The notes under the pieces: model-generated | What the model was told of the DNA's origin: nothing | Database searches by the model: none | Seen by the model: the letters and a program-made list of their open reading frames with translations, nothing else | Shown here: piece after piece, positions 36,678-46,400 of the stretch | How positions within the stretch are numbered: position 1 is the stretch's first letter | Layout: the number at the start of each line of letters is the position of its first letter | Translations under genes and position numbers: made by a program | Assembly (NCBI RefSeq): GCF_003991585.1 | Contig: NZ_PQSP01000008.1 | Span: 62,001 to 126,000 of the forward strand | Length of the DNA: 64,000 nucleotides | DNA from: Saezia sanguinis | GTDB taxonomy: Bacteria; Pseudomonadota; Gammaproteobacteria; Burkholderiales; Burkholderiaceae_C | Reading direction: 5' to 3'

Positions 36678-38918
36678 TCAGGCAGCCAGGGCCGGGGGTT
36701 TAATGCGCCCGGCTTTAAGCACCAGGGCTTCGCGCCGCAGTGTTTTAAGTGCAGAAGCCAGATGGATACGGTTACGAACACTGAGCACCATGCGGAATGT
36801 GTCAGGTGCATCCAGTGGGCCTTCACCCATGTCAATGCGTACAATGTCAGCGCCAATCGCGGCCAGCAAGGCGCTGATGCGTACCAGCAAACCTTGACGC
36901 GTTTTGACCGTAACCCATACTCCCACTTCAAACATGCGTTTGGTTTCGTCGGCCCATGCAACATTTAACCAGCGCTCGCTGTCTCTTTGGTGGAGCTGGT
37001 GTGCAATGCTGCAGTCGGCGGTGTGGATGGTCAGGCCTTCGCCATGCCCCAGGTAACCGACAATTTCATCCCCCGGAATTGGAAAGCAGCAGCGCGCATA
37101 TTGGATCAAGATGTCTTCTGTACCATCCAGTAACAAAGAGGATTGCTGAATGGCATCGTCACTGCCGGAATAGCGGCCCATGCTCAGCAACACCATGTCT
37201 GGCCGGGCACCTTTTTCGGTCAGCAGCGTGACCAGGTGTTTGGCTACAAGGTGGGAGACGCGTTTGCCTAAACCAATGTCTGAAAGCAGTTCGTTGCGTG
37301 ATGTGTTGCCGGTAATGCGCGCCAGTTTTTCCCAAATAGCGGTATTCTCGTTGTCATTGGGGGGCAGGGCCGGGTAGCCTTCTGCACGCAATGACTGCGC
37401 CAGCATTTTTTCACCAATATTGACGGCGGCATCCTGGGCCAGTGTTTTCAGGTGCGCGCGGATTTTGGCTCTGGCCCGGCCAGTACGCACAAACGTCAGC
37501 CATGCCGGGTTGGGATGTGAGACAGGGGATGTGATGATTTCCACCACATCGCCATTGCTGAGTACGGTACGCAAAGGTACTTGTTCGCCATTGACCTTGG
37601 CTGCAATGCAATGGTCTCCTACATCACTGTGGATGGCATAGGCAAAATCGACAGTGGTTGCGCCTTGCGGCAGCGTTGTGATGCGGGATTGCGGCGTAAA
37701 GACATAAATGGCATCTGGATGCAGGTCGACTTTGACGTTTTCCAGAAATTCATTGGCGTCGCGTGTTTCACTTTGAATATCCAGCAGCGACTGCATCCAC
37801 TTGGCATTGGCGTATTCGTCATTACCATCACTGTGGGTGGCCTTATACAGCCAATGGGTGGTGACACCCCATTCCGCAACATGATCCATGAAATCGGTCC
37901 GGATCTGAAATTCGATGACGGCACTTGCGGGGCCGATCAGTGTGGTATGCAGCGATTGGTACCCGTTGACTTTGGGAATGGCAATGTAGTCTTTAAAGCG
38001 GCTGGTTAAAGGGCGATAAAGCTGATGTAGAGCCCCCATGACGGCGTAACATTGTTCGACTGACTTGGCGATGATGCGAAAGTTGAACTGGTCTGTTACC
38101 TGGGCAAAACTCTGCTGCTTGTCGTCCATTTTGCGGTACAGAGAGTAAAGGTTTTTTTTCCAGCCAATAATCTGTACCGGCAGGTTAGCGTTTTTCAGCA
38201 TCTGGCTGATCTCAGCGCTGATGCGCTGCATCATATCGCTGCGCATGCTGAATGCATTGTTGACCGCTTTTTCCAGTGTTTTGGAACGCCAGGGCCAGAT
38301 GCTTTTCAGCGACAGGTCCTGCAGTTCGCGATACAAGCGGTTGATGCCCAGCCGGTTGGCAATGGGGGCATAAATGTCCATGGTTTCGCGGCCAATACGG
38401 CGCTGCTTGTCTGGCCGCAGTCCGCCCAGTGTGCGCATGTTATGCAGCCGGTCAGCCAGTTTGACCAGAATGACACGTACGTCCCGTGACATGGCCAGCA
38501 GCATTTTGCGAAAGGATTCTGCCTGTCCTTCCTCACGGGTATTGAACTGCATTTTGTCCAGCTTGGTGACGCCATCGACAATGTCTGCAGTGGCAATGCC
38601 GAACCGCTCCATGATCTCTTCTTTGCTGATACCGCAGTCTTCAATGCTGTCGTGCAGCAGGGCAGCCATCAGGGTATTGACATCGAGTTTCCATTCGGCG
38701 CAAATGCCGGCTACTGCAATGGGGTGGGTGACATAAGGTTCACCACTTGAGCGGAACTGCCCCTGGTGCACACGGTCGGCAAAGTTGTAGGCAGAGCGTA
38801 ACAGGCCTGCATCAGCGGCACTTAAATAGCCTACTTTTTGCACCAGAACAGCAAAAGCAGCGGCTGAAATATCGTTATTGACGGAGGAGGGTTGTTCTGA
38901 TGATGCCCGCAAATCCAA
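36678..38918 (-). CDS. spoT: Bifunctional (p)ppGpp synthetase/hydrolase SpoT
   Basis: This 746-residue long-RSH protein controls the stringent-response alarmone. The HD hydrolase domain is intact (H65 in Y-V-T-H-P, then H89-D90 in L-L-H-D-S-I-E-D, and A-D-R-L-H-N-M-R). The synthetase domain has G-Y-Q-S-L-H-T-T-L preceded by R-F-K-D at about 307, the RxKD form that marks bifunctional enzymes, as against ExDD in RelA. TGS (about 400-460) and a C-terminal ACT domain follow. Both activities are therefore expected. It is normally co-transcribed with rpoZ; here a PLD-family gene lies between them. The stop is 77 bp from the convergent greB stop. Confidence 0.95.
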   Translation of the reverse strand: MDLRASSEQPSSVNNDISAAAFAVLVQKVGYLSAADAGLLRSAYNFADRVHQGQFRSSGEPYVTHPIAVAGICAEWKLDVNTLMAALLHDSIEDCGISKEEIMERFGIATADIVDGVTKLDKMQFNTREEGQAESFRKMLLAMSRDVRVILVKLADRLHNMRTLGGLRPDKQRRIGRETMDIYAPIANRLGINRLYRELQDLSLKSIWPWRSKTLEKAVNNAFSMRSDMMQRISAEISQMLKNANLPVQIIGWKKNLYSLYRKMDDKQQSFAQVTDQFNFRIIAKSVEQCYAVMGALHQLYRPLTSRFKDYIAIPKVNGYQSLHTTLIGPASAVIEFQIRTDFMDHVAEWGVTTHWLYKATHSDGNDEYANAKWMQSLLDIQSETRDANEFLENVKVDLHPDAIYVFTPQSRITTLPQGATTVDFAYAIHSDVGDHCIAAKVNGEQVPLRTVLSNGDVVEIITSPVSHPNPAWLTFVRTGRARAKIRAHLKTLAQDAAVNIGEKMLAQSLRAEGYPALPPNDNENTAIWEKLARITGNTSRNELLSDIGLGKRVSHLVAKHLVTLLTEKGARPDMVLLSMGRYSGSDDAIQQSSLLLDGTEDILIQYARCCFPIPGDEIVGYLGHGEGLTIHTADCSIAHQLHQRDSERWLNVAWADETKRMFEVGVWVTVKTRQGLLVRISALLAAIGADIVRIDMGEGPLDAPDTFRMVLSVRNRIHLASALKTLRREALVLKAGRIKPPALAA

Positions 38919-39030
38919 TCCTTATCCTTATTTTTTAGGCTTGACTAGTATAAGTATCTATTGTTTTAAAGATTTTCGCTCGTATAAACTGAAATATTTG
39001 ACACATTCACGCAACGCTTTATTCCGTGTA

Positions 39031-40482
39031 CTACAGCACAGCGTCTGCCAGCCGGGCCAGGTTGCAGGCTATTTTCCGGATGCGCGGGCGGCGCTGCCAG
39101 TCAGCAAAATTCAGGCGCGAACTCTGCTCAATGTAGGTATTTTGTATGGTTTTGACCTGGTTGGTCAGTTGGCGGTCATAAATAACCAGGCTGATTTCGG
39201 CATTCAGGGCGAATGAGCGCACGTCAATGTTGGGAGAGCCAATCAGCGCGACCTGGTCATCAAAGGTCATGTGCTTGGCATGCAGCAGCCCCGGCCGGTA
39301 AAGGTAGATTTCAACATTGGCCTGTAGCAACTGGTCAAAATAGGATTGTTGCGCCAGGTTGGTGATCAAATGGTTGGAATGCTGCGGGAAAATGAGTTGT
39401 ACCTGTACGCCGCGTCGCGCAGCCACGATCAATGCGGTTAAAAAAGGCTCATCCGGAATGAAATAGGGGGTGACAATGCAGATGGATTTCTGGACGGCAT
39501 AGATAAAAGCCATCATGACATCACGGTTATTTTCATGTCCATACCCAGGACCACTGGGAACAACCTGGGCTGCGCTGCCGGATGCAGGCGTTTCAGGCTT
39601 GAGCAGGGTAAACAGGTTTTGCGTTTGGCTGTCGTCAAGCGCCTGGCGGGTTTCGGTATACCAGTCAGCCAGAAATACCGCCTGCAATTGGGAAACCACA
39701 GGGCCGGTTACGCGCACATTCAGCTCTTCATTGGGAAAACCTGGTACAAACGATGGGTCTACCAGATTTTGTGAACCCATATGGGCAATCTGCCCGTCTA
39801 TCACCGCGATTTTGCGGTGGTTGCGCAAATCAAACCGGGCTACATTTTTGCGCCACAGGCTGACCGGCAACGCGCCATACACTTCAGCGCCGGCAGCACG
39901 CAGTTGGGGTGCCTGGTGCTTCAGGCCATGCCGTGCCCCTACGGCATCGAGCAGGATGCGGACGCTGATACCACGGCGGGCGGCTGCACACAAGGCATCG
40001 GTAAAGCGCTGGCCGGTTTGGTCATTGCCATAGATGTAATACAGCAGATGGATTGAATGTTGTGCCGCTTCAATATCCTGCAACAGGCGATCAAGCAGAA
40101 TGTCATAGCCTGAGAGGACTTCAATCCGGTTGTTTTCTGTTGCAGGAAACTCTCCCAAAGCGGTCGCCAGATCGATATGGTGCTGTAACTGGGGGTCCGG
40201 TGAGCGGTAAGGCGTAAAGCCGCCGGGGGTGCTGTGAATCAGTTGTTCCCCTGCTTCCTGTATGTGCAGTTCAGCCTCACGGGCAAGCTGCAGCCGTTGT
40301 TGGGGGACATAGATACGGCCAATCCAGGCGTATAAAAGCAGACCCGGTACCGGCAAAAAGAAAATCAGCAGCAGCCACGCACGTGCTGCGTTGGGGGTGC
40401 GTTGCTGGGGGACATAGATCAGCATGGAGATGCGAATCAGCCATTCTGTCAGCAGGTAAATGGTTGACCATGACCAGTCCAT
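39031..40482 (-). CDS. cls: Cardiolipin synthase-like phospholipase D enzyme
   Basis: This membrane enzyme is expected to join two phosphatidylglycerols into cardiolipin. It has two N-terminal membrane helices (P-N-A-A-R-A-W-L-L-L-I-F-F-L-P-V-P-G-L is the PLDc_N segment) and two HKD catalytic motifs: H-R-K-I-A-V-I-D near 221 and H-A-K-H-M-T-F-D near 399, each followed by G-S-x-N. Length 483 matches bacterial Cls. ATG 40482 is chosen over an in-frame TTG at 40491 because GGAAAG lies nine bases upstream. It sits between the rpoZ terminator and spoT on the same strand; spoT begins 112 bp after its stop codon, so read-through is possible. Confidence 0.9.
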   Translation of the reverse strand: MDWSWSTIYLLTEWLIRISMLIYVPQQRTPNAARAWLLLIFFLPVPGLLLYAWIGRIYVPQQRLQLAREAELHIQEAGEQLIHSTPGGFTPYRSPDPQLQHHIDLATALGEFPATENNRIEVLSGYDILLDRLLQDIEAAQHSIHLLYYIYGNDQTGQRFTDALCAAARRGISVRILLDAVGARHGLKHQAPQLRAAGAEVYGALPVSLWRKNVARFDLRNHRKIAVIDGQIAHMGSQNLVDPSFVPGFPNEELNVRVTGPVVSQLQAVFLADWYTETRQALDDSQTQNLFTLLKPETPASGSAAQVVPSGPGYGHENNRDVMMAFIYAVQKSICIVTPYFIPDEPFLTALIVAARRGVQVQLIFPQHSNHLITNLAQQSYFDQLLQANVEIYLYRPGLLHAKHMTFDDQVALIGSPNIDVRSFALNAEISLVIYDRQLTNQVKTIQNTYIEQSSRLNFADWQRRPRIRKIACNLARLADAVL

Positions 40483-40538
40483 CAGTAACAACTTTCCTCC
40501 AGGCTGCAGGCTTTATGCAAAGTCAGATAGCTTTAAAC

Positions 40539-40566
40539 AAAATGGCGCCTTGAATGACGCCATTTT
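40539..40566 (-). terminator. Terminator downstream of rpoZ
   Basis: AAAATGGCG / CGCCATTTT, a perfect 9-bp stem with a 10-base loop; on the minus strand the stem ends in TTTTG-TTT. It follows rpoZ by about 76 bp and separates gmk-rpoZ from cls. Confidence 0.75.
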
Positions 40567-40642
40567 ATGGATTAGGAAACACCGCATTCTCTGAGCGTAC
40601 AACGGCATCAGTGCAGGTGCGAATGCCGTATGGACTCTATGA

Positions 40643-40846
40643 TCAGGTCGGTGCCTTTTTCAGCATTTCAACTCCAACTTCGCCGGCAGCAATTTCGCGT
40701 AAAGCTGTAACTTCAGGTTTGTTTTTGCTTTCGATTTTGGGCGCATGTCCCTGAGAAAGCATGCGGGCACGGTAAGTTGCTGCAAGCACCAGTTGGAAAC
40801 GGTTCGGGATTTTTTTGATGCTGTCTTCAACAGTAATACGGGCCAT
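40643..40846 (-). CDS. rpoZ: RNA polymerase omega subunit
   Basis: Omega (67 residues) helps fold and hold beta-prime in RNA polymerase and forms part of a ppGpp-binding site. The sequence [22 protein letters not shown] and [13 protein letters not shown] are diagnostic. It lies 45 bp downstream of gmk, the usual proteobacterial operon, followed by a terminator. Confidence 0.97.
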   Translation of the reverse strand: MARITVEDSIKKIPNRFQLVLAATYRARMLSQGHAPKIESKNKPEVTALREIAAGEVGVEMLKKAPT

Positions 40847-40891
40847 GTTTTTACCTTGATATGCAATGGAAAAGTGAAATTTTCAGGCGCG

Positions 40892-41536
40892 TTAACTAAT
40901 TTCCAACTGCCGGAATACTTCGGCATAACGGTGTTTTTGGCACATGTAGCGCAGGCGCTGTGAGTGCACAACCGTTTTCAGATCAAATAACGCGGTTTCA
41001 AAAAGACTGTTTATTATAACAAAATCAAACTCTTTTGCCTTGGACATCTCAATACGGGCGTTATTGAGCCGGGTTTGAATGACCTGCGGGCTGTCTTCCC
41101 CACGCCGTTCGAGCCTGGCGCGCAATTCATCCATGGATGGGGGCAGAATAAAAATCAGGACGGCAGCAGGGAATATTTTTCTGATCTGCAACGCACCCTG
41201 CCAGTCAATTTCCAATATAACATCTCGTCCTTCTTTGAGACGGGTTTCAATTTCATGGCGGGATGTTCCGTAACAGTTTTCATGAACATTGGCCCACTCG
41301 ACAAATTCTTCCCGCTGGATCATGTCCTGGAAGGTTTGGTGTTCAACAAACCAGTATTCACGGCCATTTTTTTCCTGCCCCCGAGGCGGCCGCGTGGTAT
41401 GAGAAACCGAAAGGGTCAAGCCTGAGTCCAGTTCCAGCAGCGCTTTAACCAGGCTGGATTTTCCAGCCCCGCTGGGGGCCGCAATGACATACAGGTTGCC
41501 GGGGATGGTTGATGGGGCAGGGGTTACGGATGTCAT
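40892..41536 (-). CDS. gmk: Guanylate kinase
   Basis: Guanylate kinase phosphorylates GMP and dGMP to the diphosphates. The 214-residue protein has the P-loop A-P-S-G-A-G-K-S-S at 20-28, the GMP-binding S-H-T-T-R-P-P-R-G segment at about 45-53 with G-R-E-Y at 58-61, and I-L-E-I-D-W-Q-G-A at about 106-114 containing the Walker B acid. It is full length. It is upstream of rpoZ on the same strand; a TATAAT on the minus strand at 41623-41628 is a possible -10, without a matching -35. Confidence 0.97.
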   Translation of the reverse strand: MTSVTPAPSTIPGNLYVIAAPSGAGKSSLVKALLELDSGLTLSVSHTTRPPRGQEKNGREYWFVEHQTFQDMIQREEFVEWANVHENCYGTSRHEIETRLKEGRDVILEIDWQGALQIRKIFPAAVLIFILPPSMDELRARLERRGEDSPQVIQTRLNNARIEMSKAKEFDFVIINSLFETALFDLKTVVHSQRLRYMCQKHRYAEVFRQLEIS

Positions 41537-41738
41537 GAAAAATAAAAAATCTGATCAGATGAGACAGAACCGCATATCAACATAAAAAGCATGGCAGGAT
41601 AGGGGCCCTGATGATCTGTGCCATTATAACGGGCTCCGCGATGATTGAGGGGCAGAGCATCCGTTTATTTGAGATCATGGTTGTGCCATTTGTGCAGTTG
41701 CCGTGAGGATGCAAAGGGAGAATGGCGCCGAATCTACC
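41537..41738 (-). other. gmk-zapA spacer, no RNA gene established
   Basis: In many proteobacteria the 6S RNA gene lies just downstream of zapA, so this 202-bp spacer is where it would be expected. I see arms GCATCC / GGATGC about 50 nt apart and a TATAAT nearer gmk, but not the long closing stem with a central bulge that would justify calling 6S RNA. Confidence 0.3.
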
Positions 41739-42068
41739 TCAGATCAGGTGCCCGTCACGCCCCAGTACCTGGTCAATCCGATGAATCAGGGCTTCATATT
41801 CTGCGTTGGGTTCAGGGGCTGTTGCAGGCTCCAGTGGGAGTGTCAGCGCCATTTCATCAGGGGCGTTGCTTTTCTGGCTGAGCATGACGGCCAGATTCAG
41901 GGCGGCGAGCACGGCAATGCGTTCGCGTGCACGCAATTTACCGCCATCGCGGATGGTGCACATTTCGCGGTCAACTTTGGCAACGGCTTCCAGCAATTCC
42001 TGTTCTGCCCCTTCGGCGCAACCCAGCAGATAGCTTTGTCCCATAATACGCACTTCAATTTGTCTCAT
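41739..42068 (-). CDS. zapA: Cell division protein ZapA
   Basis: ZapA (109 residues) binds and bundles FtsZ filaments at midcell. The N-terminal I-E-V-R-I-M-G-Q-S-Y-L-L-G-C is the family signature, followed by the dimerisation helix D-R-E-M-C-T-I-R-D-G-G-K-L-R-A-R-E-R-I-A-V-L-A-A-L-N-L (broken here only for reading; residues about 33-59). Its start lies two bases after the stop of the small coiled-coil gene upstream, implying translational coupling. Confidence 0.93.
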   Translation of the reverse strand: MRQIEVRIMGQSYLLGCAEGAEQELLEAVAKVDREMCTIRDGGKLRARERIAVLAALNLAVMLSQKSNAPDEMALTLPLEPATAPEPNAEYEALIHRIDQVLGRDGHLI

Positions 42069-42070
42069 GC

Positions 42071-42310
42071 TTATTCTCCAGATATCTGCGGAAATTCGGC
42101 CACCGAGCGGTCGGTACTTTCTGCAGCAGGGATACGAGACAACAGCGTATCAATGCGCGTACGCGCAGCGTTCAGGCGAAGCTCCAGTTGATGACGCTCC
42201 TGCTGCAAATCAGCAACCTGCTGCTCAAGGAGCCGGTTGGTGCGTTGCAGTTCTTCGTATCGTAATAGCAGGTGTTCAACCCGTTGAGTCAGGTCTTGCA
42301 ACTGAGACAT
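42071..42310 (-). CDS. Small coiled-coil cell-division protein (ZapB-like, TIGR02449 type)
   Basis: A 79-residue, almost entirely coiled-coil protein: heptad-like L-L-L-R-Y-E-E-L-Q-R-T-N-R-L-L-E-Q-Q-V-A-D-L and H-Q-L-E-L-R-L-N-A-A. This is the small protein often encoded directly before zapA (TIGR02449 family) and thought to work with it at the division ring, by analogy with ZapB. The ATG at 42310 gives the family-typical N-terminus M-S-Q-L-Q-D-L. In-frame codons further upstream have no coding character. The stop is two bases from the zapA start. Confidence 0.82.
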   Translation of the reverse strand: MSQLQDLTQRVEHLLLRYEELQRTNRLLEQQVADLQQERHQLELRLNAARTRIDTLLSRIPAAESTDRSVAEFPQISGE

Positions 42311-42564
42311 CCGTGCGCTTCTCCCGTAATATGACCAATGGGCTGCAAAGCCATTATCAAGCCTGATCATGCAGCCGCGGTTCATTGACCATTTTAGTGT
42401 AAGTTGTTGAATAAAGGCGATACCCCGCCAATTTCGTGCAATTAGACCTTGATACCGTGTCAAGAGTACAAGCGGGTGGGGTCGTTGTCAATATGTCTCT
42501 GACGCAGCGATGGCCACGTAATGAGGTTGCATTTCATCTGTGACCGTGGCACCATCTTCACCTT

Positions 42565-43476
42565 ATGAACCATAACAACCCTGATGCCGACAAGCATTTT
42601 GATTATGTCGGCCTGATGATTCTTGTGCTGCCGCCCTTGTTCTGGGCGGGTAATTTTGTGGTGGCACGTGCGGTGCGCGAGTCGATGCCACCGGTATCAT
42701 TGGCATTTGGCCGTTGGGTCATTGCACTGGTTTTTCTGCTGCCGTTTGCCTGGAAGGCAATGCGAAAAGACATGCCTCTGTATTGGCAGTATCGCTGGCG
42801 TGTGCTGGGCGTGGCGCTGGCCGGGGTGACGGCGTTCAACTCACTGGTCTATGCCGGTTTGCAGACAACAACGGCAACCAATGGCATTTTGCTGAATTCT
42901 TTCATCCCGATTCTGATTGTGTTTTTTGGGGCGCTGTTCTATGGGCACCGTTTGCGCGTGATTCAACTGTGCGGGTTGTTGCTGTCATTTACTGGGGTGC
43001 TGGTTATTATTGTGCATGGCCGCTGGGATAATTTGCTGTCGTTGTCTTTTTCCCGGGGAGATCTGATTATTTTTTCGGCCATGGTCTGCTGGGCGTTTTA
43101 TACCCTGTGGCTGCGGGTGATTCCGCCGCAGGTTGACCGGGTGGGGTTGACCGCCATTCAGATTGTGATTGCCGTCGTTGTCTTATTGCCGTTTTTCCTG
43201 TGGGAGTGGTCAACCGGTGCCAGGCCGCATTGGAACACGGGCTCGATTGCTGCTTTGGCCTATGTCGGTATATTTCCCTCTGTGCTGGCTTATGTGTTGT
43301 ATAACATCGGGGTCGCACGTGTCGGGGCAGCAAGGGCAGGTGTGTTCATTCACCTGATGCCGGTATTTGGCGCACTGCTTTCGGTTCTGTTTTTACACGA
43401 GCAACTGCACTTGTATCACCTGATTGGCATTGGCGCCATTTTCATGGGCATTGGGCTTTCGGGGCGGCAAAAGTAA
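42565..43476 (+). CDS. EamA family (DMT superfamily) transporter
   Basis: A 303-residue inner-membrane protein with ten predicted helices in two EamA repeats (about 15-145 and 160-300). The first repeat has F-W-A-G-N-F-V-V-A-R and T-T-T-A-T-N-G-I-L-L-N-S-F-I-P near the end of its fourth helix. The second has A-R-A-G-V-F-I-H-L-M-P-V-F-G-A-L-L, the classic end of the repeat. Members export amino acids or other small metabolites; the substrate cannot be read from the sequence. It is convergent with tamB, only 18 bp between stops. Confidence 0.9.
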   Translation: MNHNNPDADKHFDYVGLMILVLPPLFWAGNFVVARAVRESMPPVSLAFGRWVIALVFLLPFAWKAMRKDMPLYWQYRWRVLGVALAGVTAFNSLVYAGLQTTTATNGILLNSFIPILIVFFGALFYGHRLRVIQLCGLLLSFTGVLVIIVHGRWDNLLSLSFSRGDLIIFSAMVCWAFYTLWLRVIPPQVDRVGLTAIQIVIAVVVLLPFFLWEWSTGARPHWNTGSIAALAYVGIFPSVLAYVLYNIGVARVGAARAGVFIHLMPVFGALLSVLFLHEQLHLYHLIGIGAIFMGIGLSGRQK

Positions 43477-43494
43477 GGAGGCCACCCCGGGCGC

Positions 43495-46400
43495 TTATTT
43501 GCCGTCAAAGCGGAACGTGTAAATGAGATCGACAGCGGTATTTTCACCGCTTTCACCGCGCAAGGTCAGCCGGCGCGAAATTTCATAAAACGCGTAGAAA
43601 GTGCCCATGGCTCCTGTCAGGCTGTGCTCGTATGAGACATAAAAATTGTCCGACAGGCGTTTGCTCAGTGTAATTGTGGCATTGGCCAGCGTGTCATCTT
43701 CGTTACCGCTGCTGGCTGTGCTGTTGCTGCTGCCAAATGAAATTTCATCCAGCCCAAGCGTATTGGCCAATTGTTCTGTGACGCCTGTGCCGCCACCACC
43801 ACTGAGCAGTGCCAGCGCAGCCTGCTGCAAAATAGCCGCTTCTTTGCCATCGGCAGAGGCCGGGCGGCCCAGTACCAGCCATGACAGGATTTCACTGTCC
43901 GGCAGACCCGAAGCAGAATACAACTGGATGCTGGGCTGCATGGCGGTGCCGGTAACTTTGACGCCAACGGTTTCTGAGAGGTTGGGGCGTATGGCCAGTA
44001 TATTCAGTGTCGGGTTGTTATAAGTGCCCGAAAAACGGATGATACCGGTTTCAATGTTCAGGTTCTGCGCATAAGCACGGAAACGGCCATTGAAGGTTTC
44101 AATGTCGCCAATCAGGCGGGGCGTAAAGCCCTGGTTGCCAACGGCCAGTTCTCCGCGCAAATAGGTTTGCAGGCCATAGCCCTGTACCCTGAAATTGCGC
44201 CCCATATTGAAGGTGAGTGCAATGTGCGGAACAATGCCGGGCGTCGCGGCAGTGCGCGAGGCATCGGTATCTTTGCTTTCAGTGCGCTGCGCCTGTGCCC
44301 GGGGGTCAATGATGACGACATCGTCATCAAGAGTGGGGGCGCCGCTGTCGCCCAGAATGATCAGTGCCTGGTCGACGCCGACATTGCCGGTGACGTTCAA
44401 CTGGTTGTCTTTCAGGTTAATATTGACCTGGCCGGATGCTGTCAACTGGCGGTCATTTCGGATACTGGCACGCAGTTTATCAATCACAATTTTGAGGCTG
44501 GCCAATGGTGTTTGACCTGACCAGTCAAACTCACCCTGGGCTTTGACAATGCCGCCATCTGTTCCGCCGCCTTGGATGGAAAAGTCGTTCAGCTTTACAT
44601 GGTCACCATCAAAAGTCATCTGTACGGTGCCATCGGTAAACTCCACCCCGTCAAGGACAGAGCGCAGCGAGATTCCCATGGCAGTCAGGCGGCCCTTGAG
44701 TTGCGGGCGTGAGAGTGTGCCGCTGAACTGTGAATCTAAGATTGCAGCGCCGCTAAAACGCCAGCCCGTGGGGGCCAGGGCGGAGGCAATACCGATCTGC
44801 TGCAACTGAATGACGGCCTCGCCGGAAAGGGGGGCATCCTCAGAGATGCTCCACTGGCCGTTGACCTGCTGCATGACCGTGGTGGCTTTCAGTTGAATCA
44901 CGCTGGCATTTTCACTGTCCCAGATCAATTCAGCATGGACATTGCGCCCTTCATTGTAAAGTTTGATGCGTGCATCTCTGATGCCCGCCTGCAGCCTTTC
45001 GGTACTGGTTGTGAAGAAGGCATTGCTGTCGGGCTCCAGGGTCAGGTCGCCACCGCTGCGGGCAATTTCTATGGAAAAGTCCAGTGCACTGCCCATGCGG
45101 ATTTGCCAGGAGCCTTCAAACATCAGGTCACCGCTCAGGTTGAGGTCAGATAGCCCTGTTGGTGCCAGCGATGTCAGCCATGTCACGGGGAATGCCGCCA
45201 GTTTGCCGCTGGAGATGATTTCGCCAGCCTGCCAGGAGCTTTTTTCCCAGGCCAGCGAAGGCGTGATATCGGTATGCTCTGCAATCTGCAGGTTCAGTGT
45301 ACCCGGGCTGACTTCAAGACGCTGGTTATCTGTCTGCCAACTGACCTGGAAAGGTTGCGCGCTGTTCAAACTCAACAGCGGTTTGACTTGTGGTGATGCG
45401 TTTTGGCGCGGTACGAGTTTGGCCAGTCCGGCACCCAGTTCATTGACATGAATCATGATCTGGTTGTTCTGCTGCCCGCCCTGGGCCTGCAGTTGAAGCT
45501 GTACCTGCTGTTGTTCAAGTGCCGCGGTAATTTGCGCTTCCAGTGTGGCCTGGTTGAGGTTTCCCTTCAGGCTCAGGAGAGTGTCTTGCAGGTGCACCAG
45601 CTCTTTTGTTGTGGCTCTGGGCTGGGGGCCTTTTTGCGATAACAGCAGATCAGCGACATTGATCTGTGCATCCAGCAGTGGATTTTGCCAGCCGTTTTCA
45701 GCTTTGAACTGCACATTGGCATTGCCTTTGGCATCCAAGGCATGAACGCTTTCCGGCAGTAACGGGATGGTGGCCTGTATCCAGGCCAGTGTTTTCTGTG
45801 CATCGCTGAGTTCCAGGTTAGCCTGTGCGGCACCTGACGTAGCGTTCAACTGGTCGGCCTGTGCATGTAAAAGCAGGCCGGGTGCTGTCAAGTCCAGTTT
45901 GCCATTGGCGGCATGGTTTTGCAGGATATATGTGCCTTGCCCGTTGATCGTGGCTTCGGCAAGTTTGAGCGCAGCATCAAATGTGATGTCCTGGGGCTGC
46001 TGCCTGGCTTGCAAGGTACCATAAATCTGCTCTGAGCCTAACTGGCTATGAATCGACTGCAGCGGAATGGGGCTGATGTCAGCCTGGATTTGCCATGTCA
46101 GAGGGGTGGATGCGGTACTTTTGGGTTGTGCCTCAGAAGCGTTTTCCGGAATGGCGGTGTTTTCCTGTGCCGGGAGCTGGAGCTGGCCTTGTGCCGTGAT
46201 GGCGCCCTGGCCAATGCCGATATGCAGTTGATCGATTGTAATGGTCTGCCCCTGCCATGCAGCCTGGGCCTCTAGCCCGGAAACCGGCAGCAGCCCCTGA
46301 TCCAATACGCCTGGAACGCTGTTGTTGATCTGGGCCTGTAGTTGCCAGATATCCTGCTGCGTAGTTTCGTTGCGCGTGGTGGTCACATGGGCGGCACCTG

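Noticed and set aside
41537..41738. 6S RNA gene (ssrS) downstream of zapA
   Set aside because: Expected by synteny, but I could not find the long closing stem and central bulge; a covariance-model search would decide.
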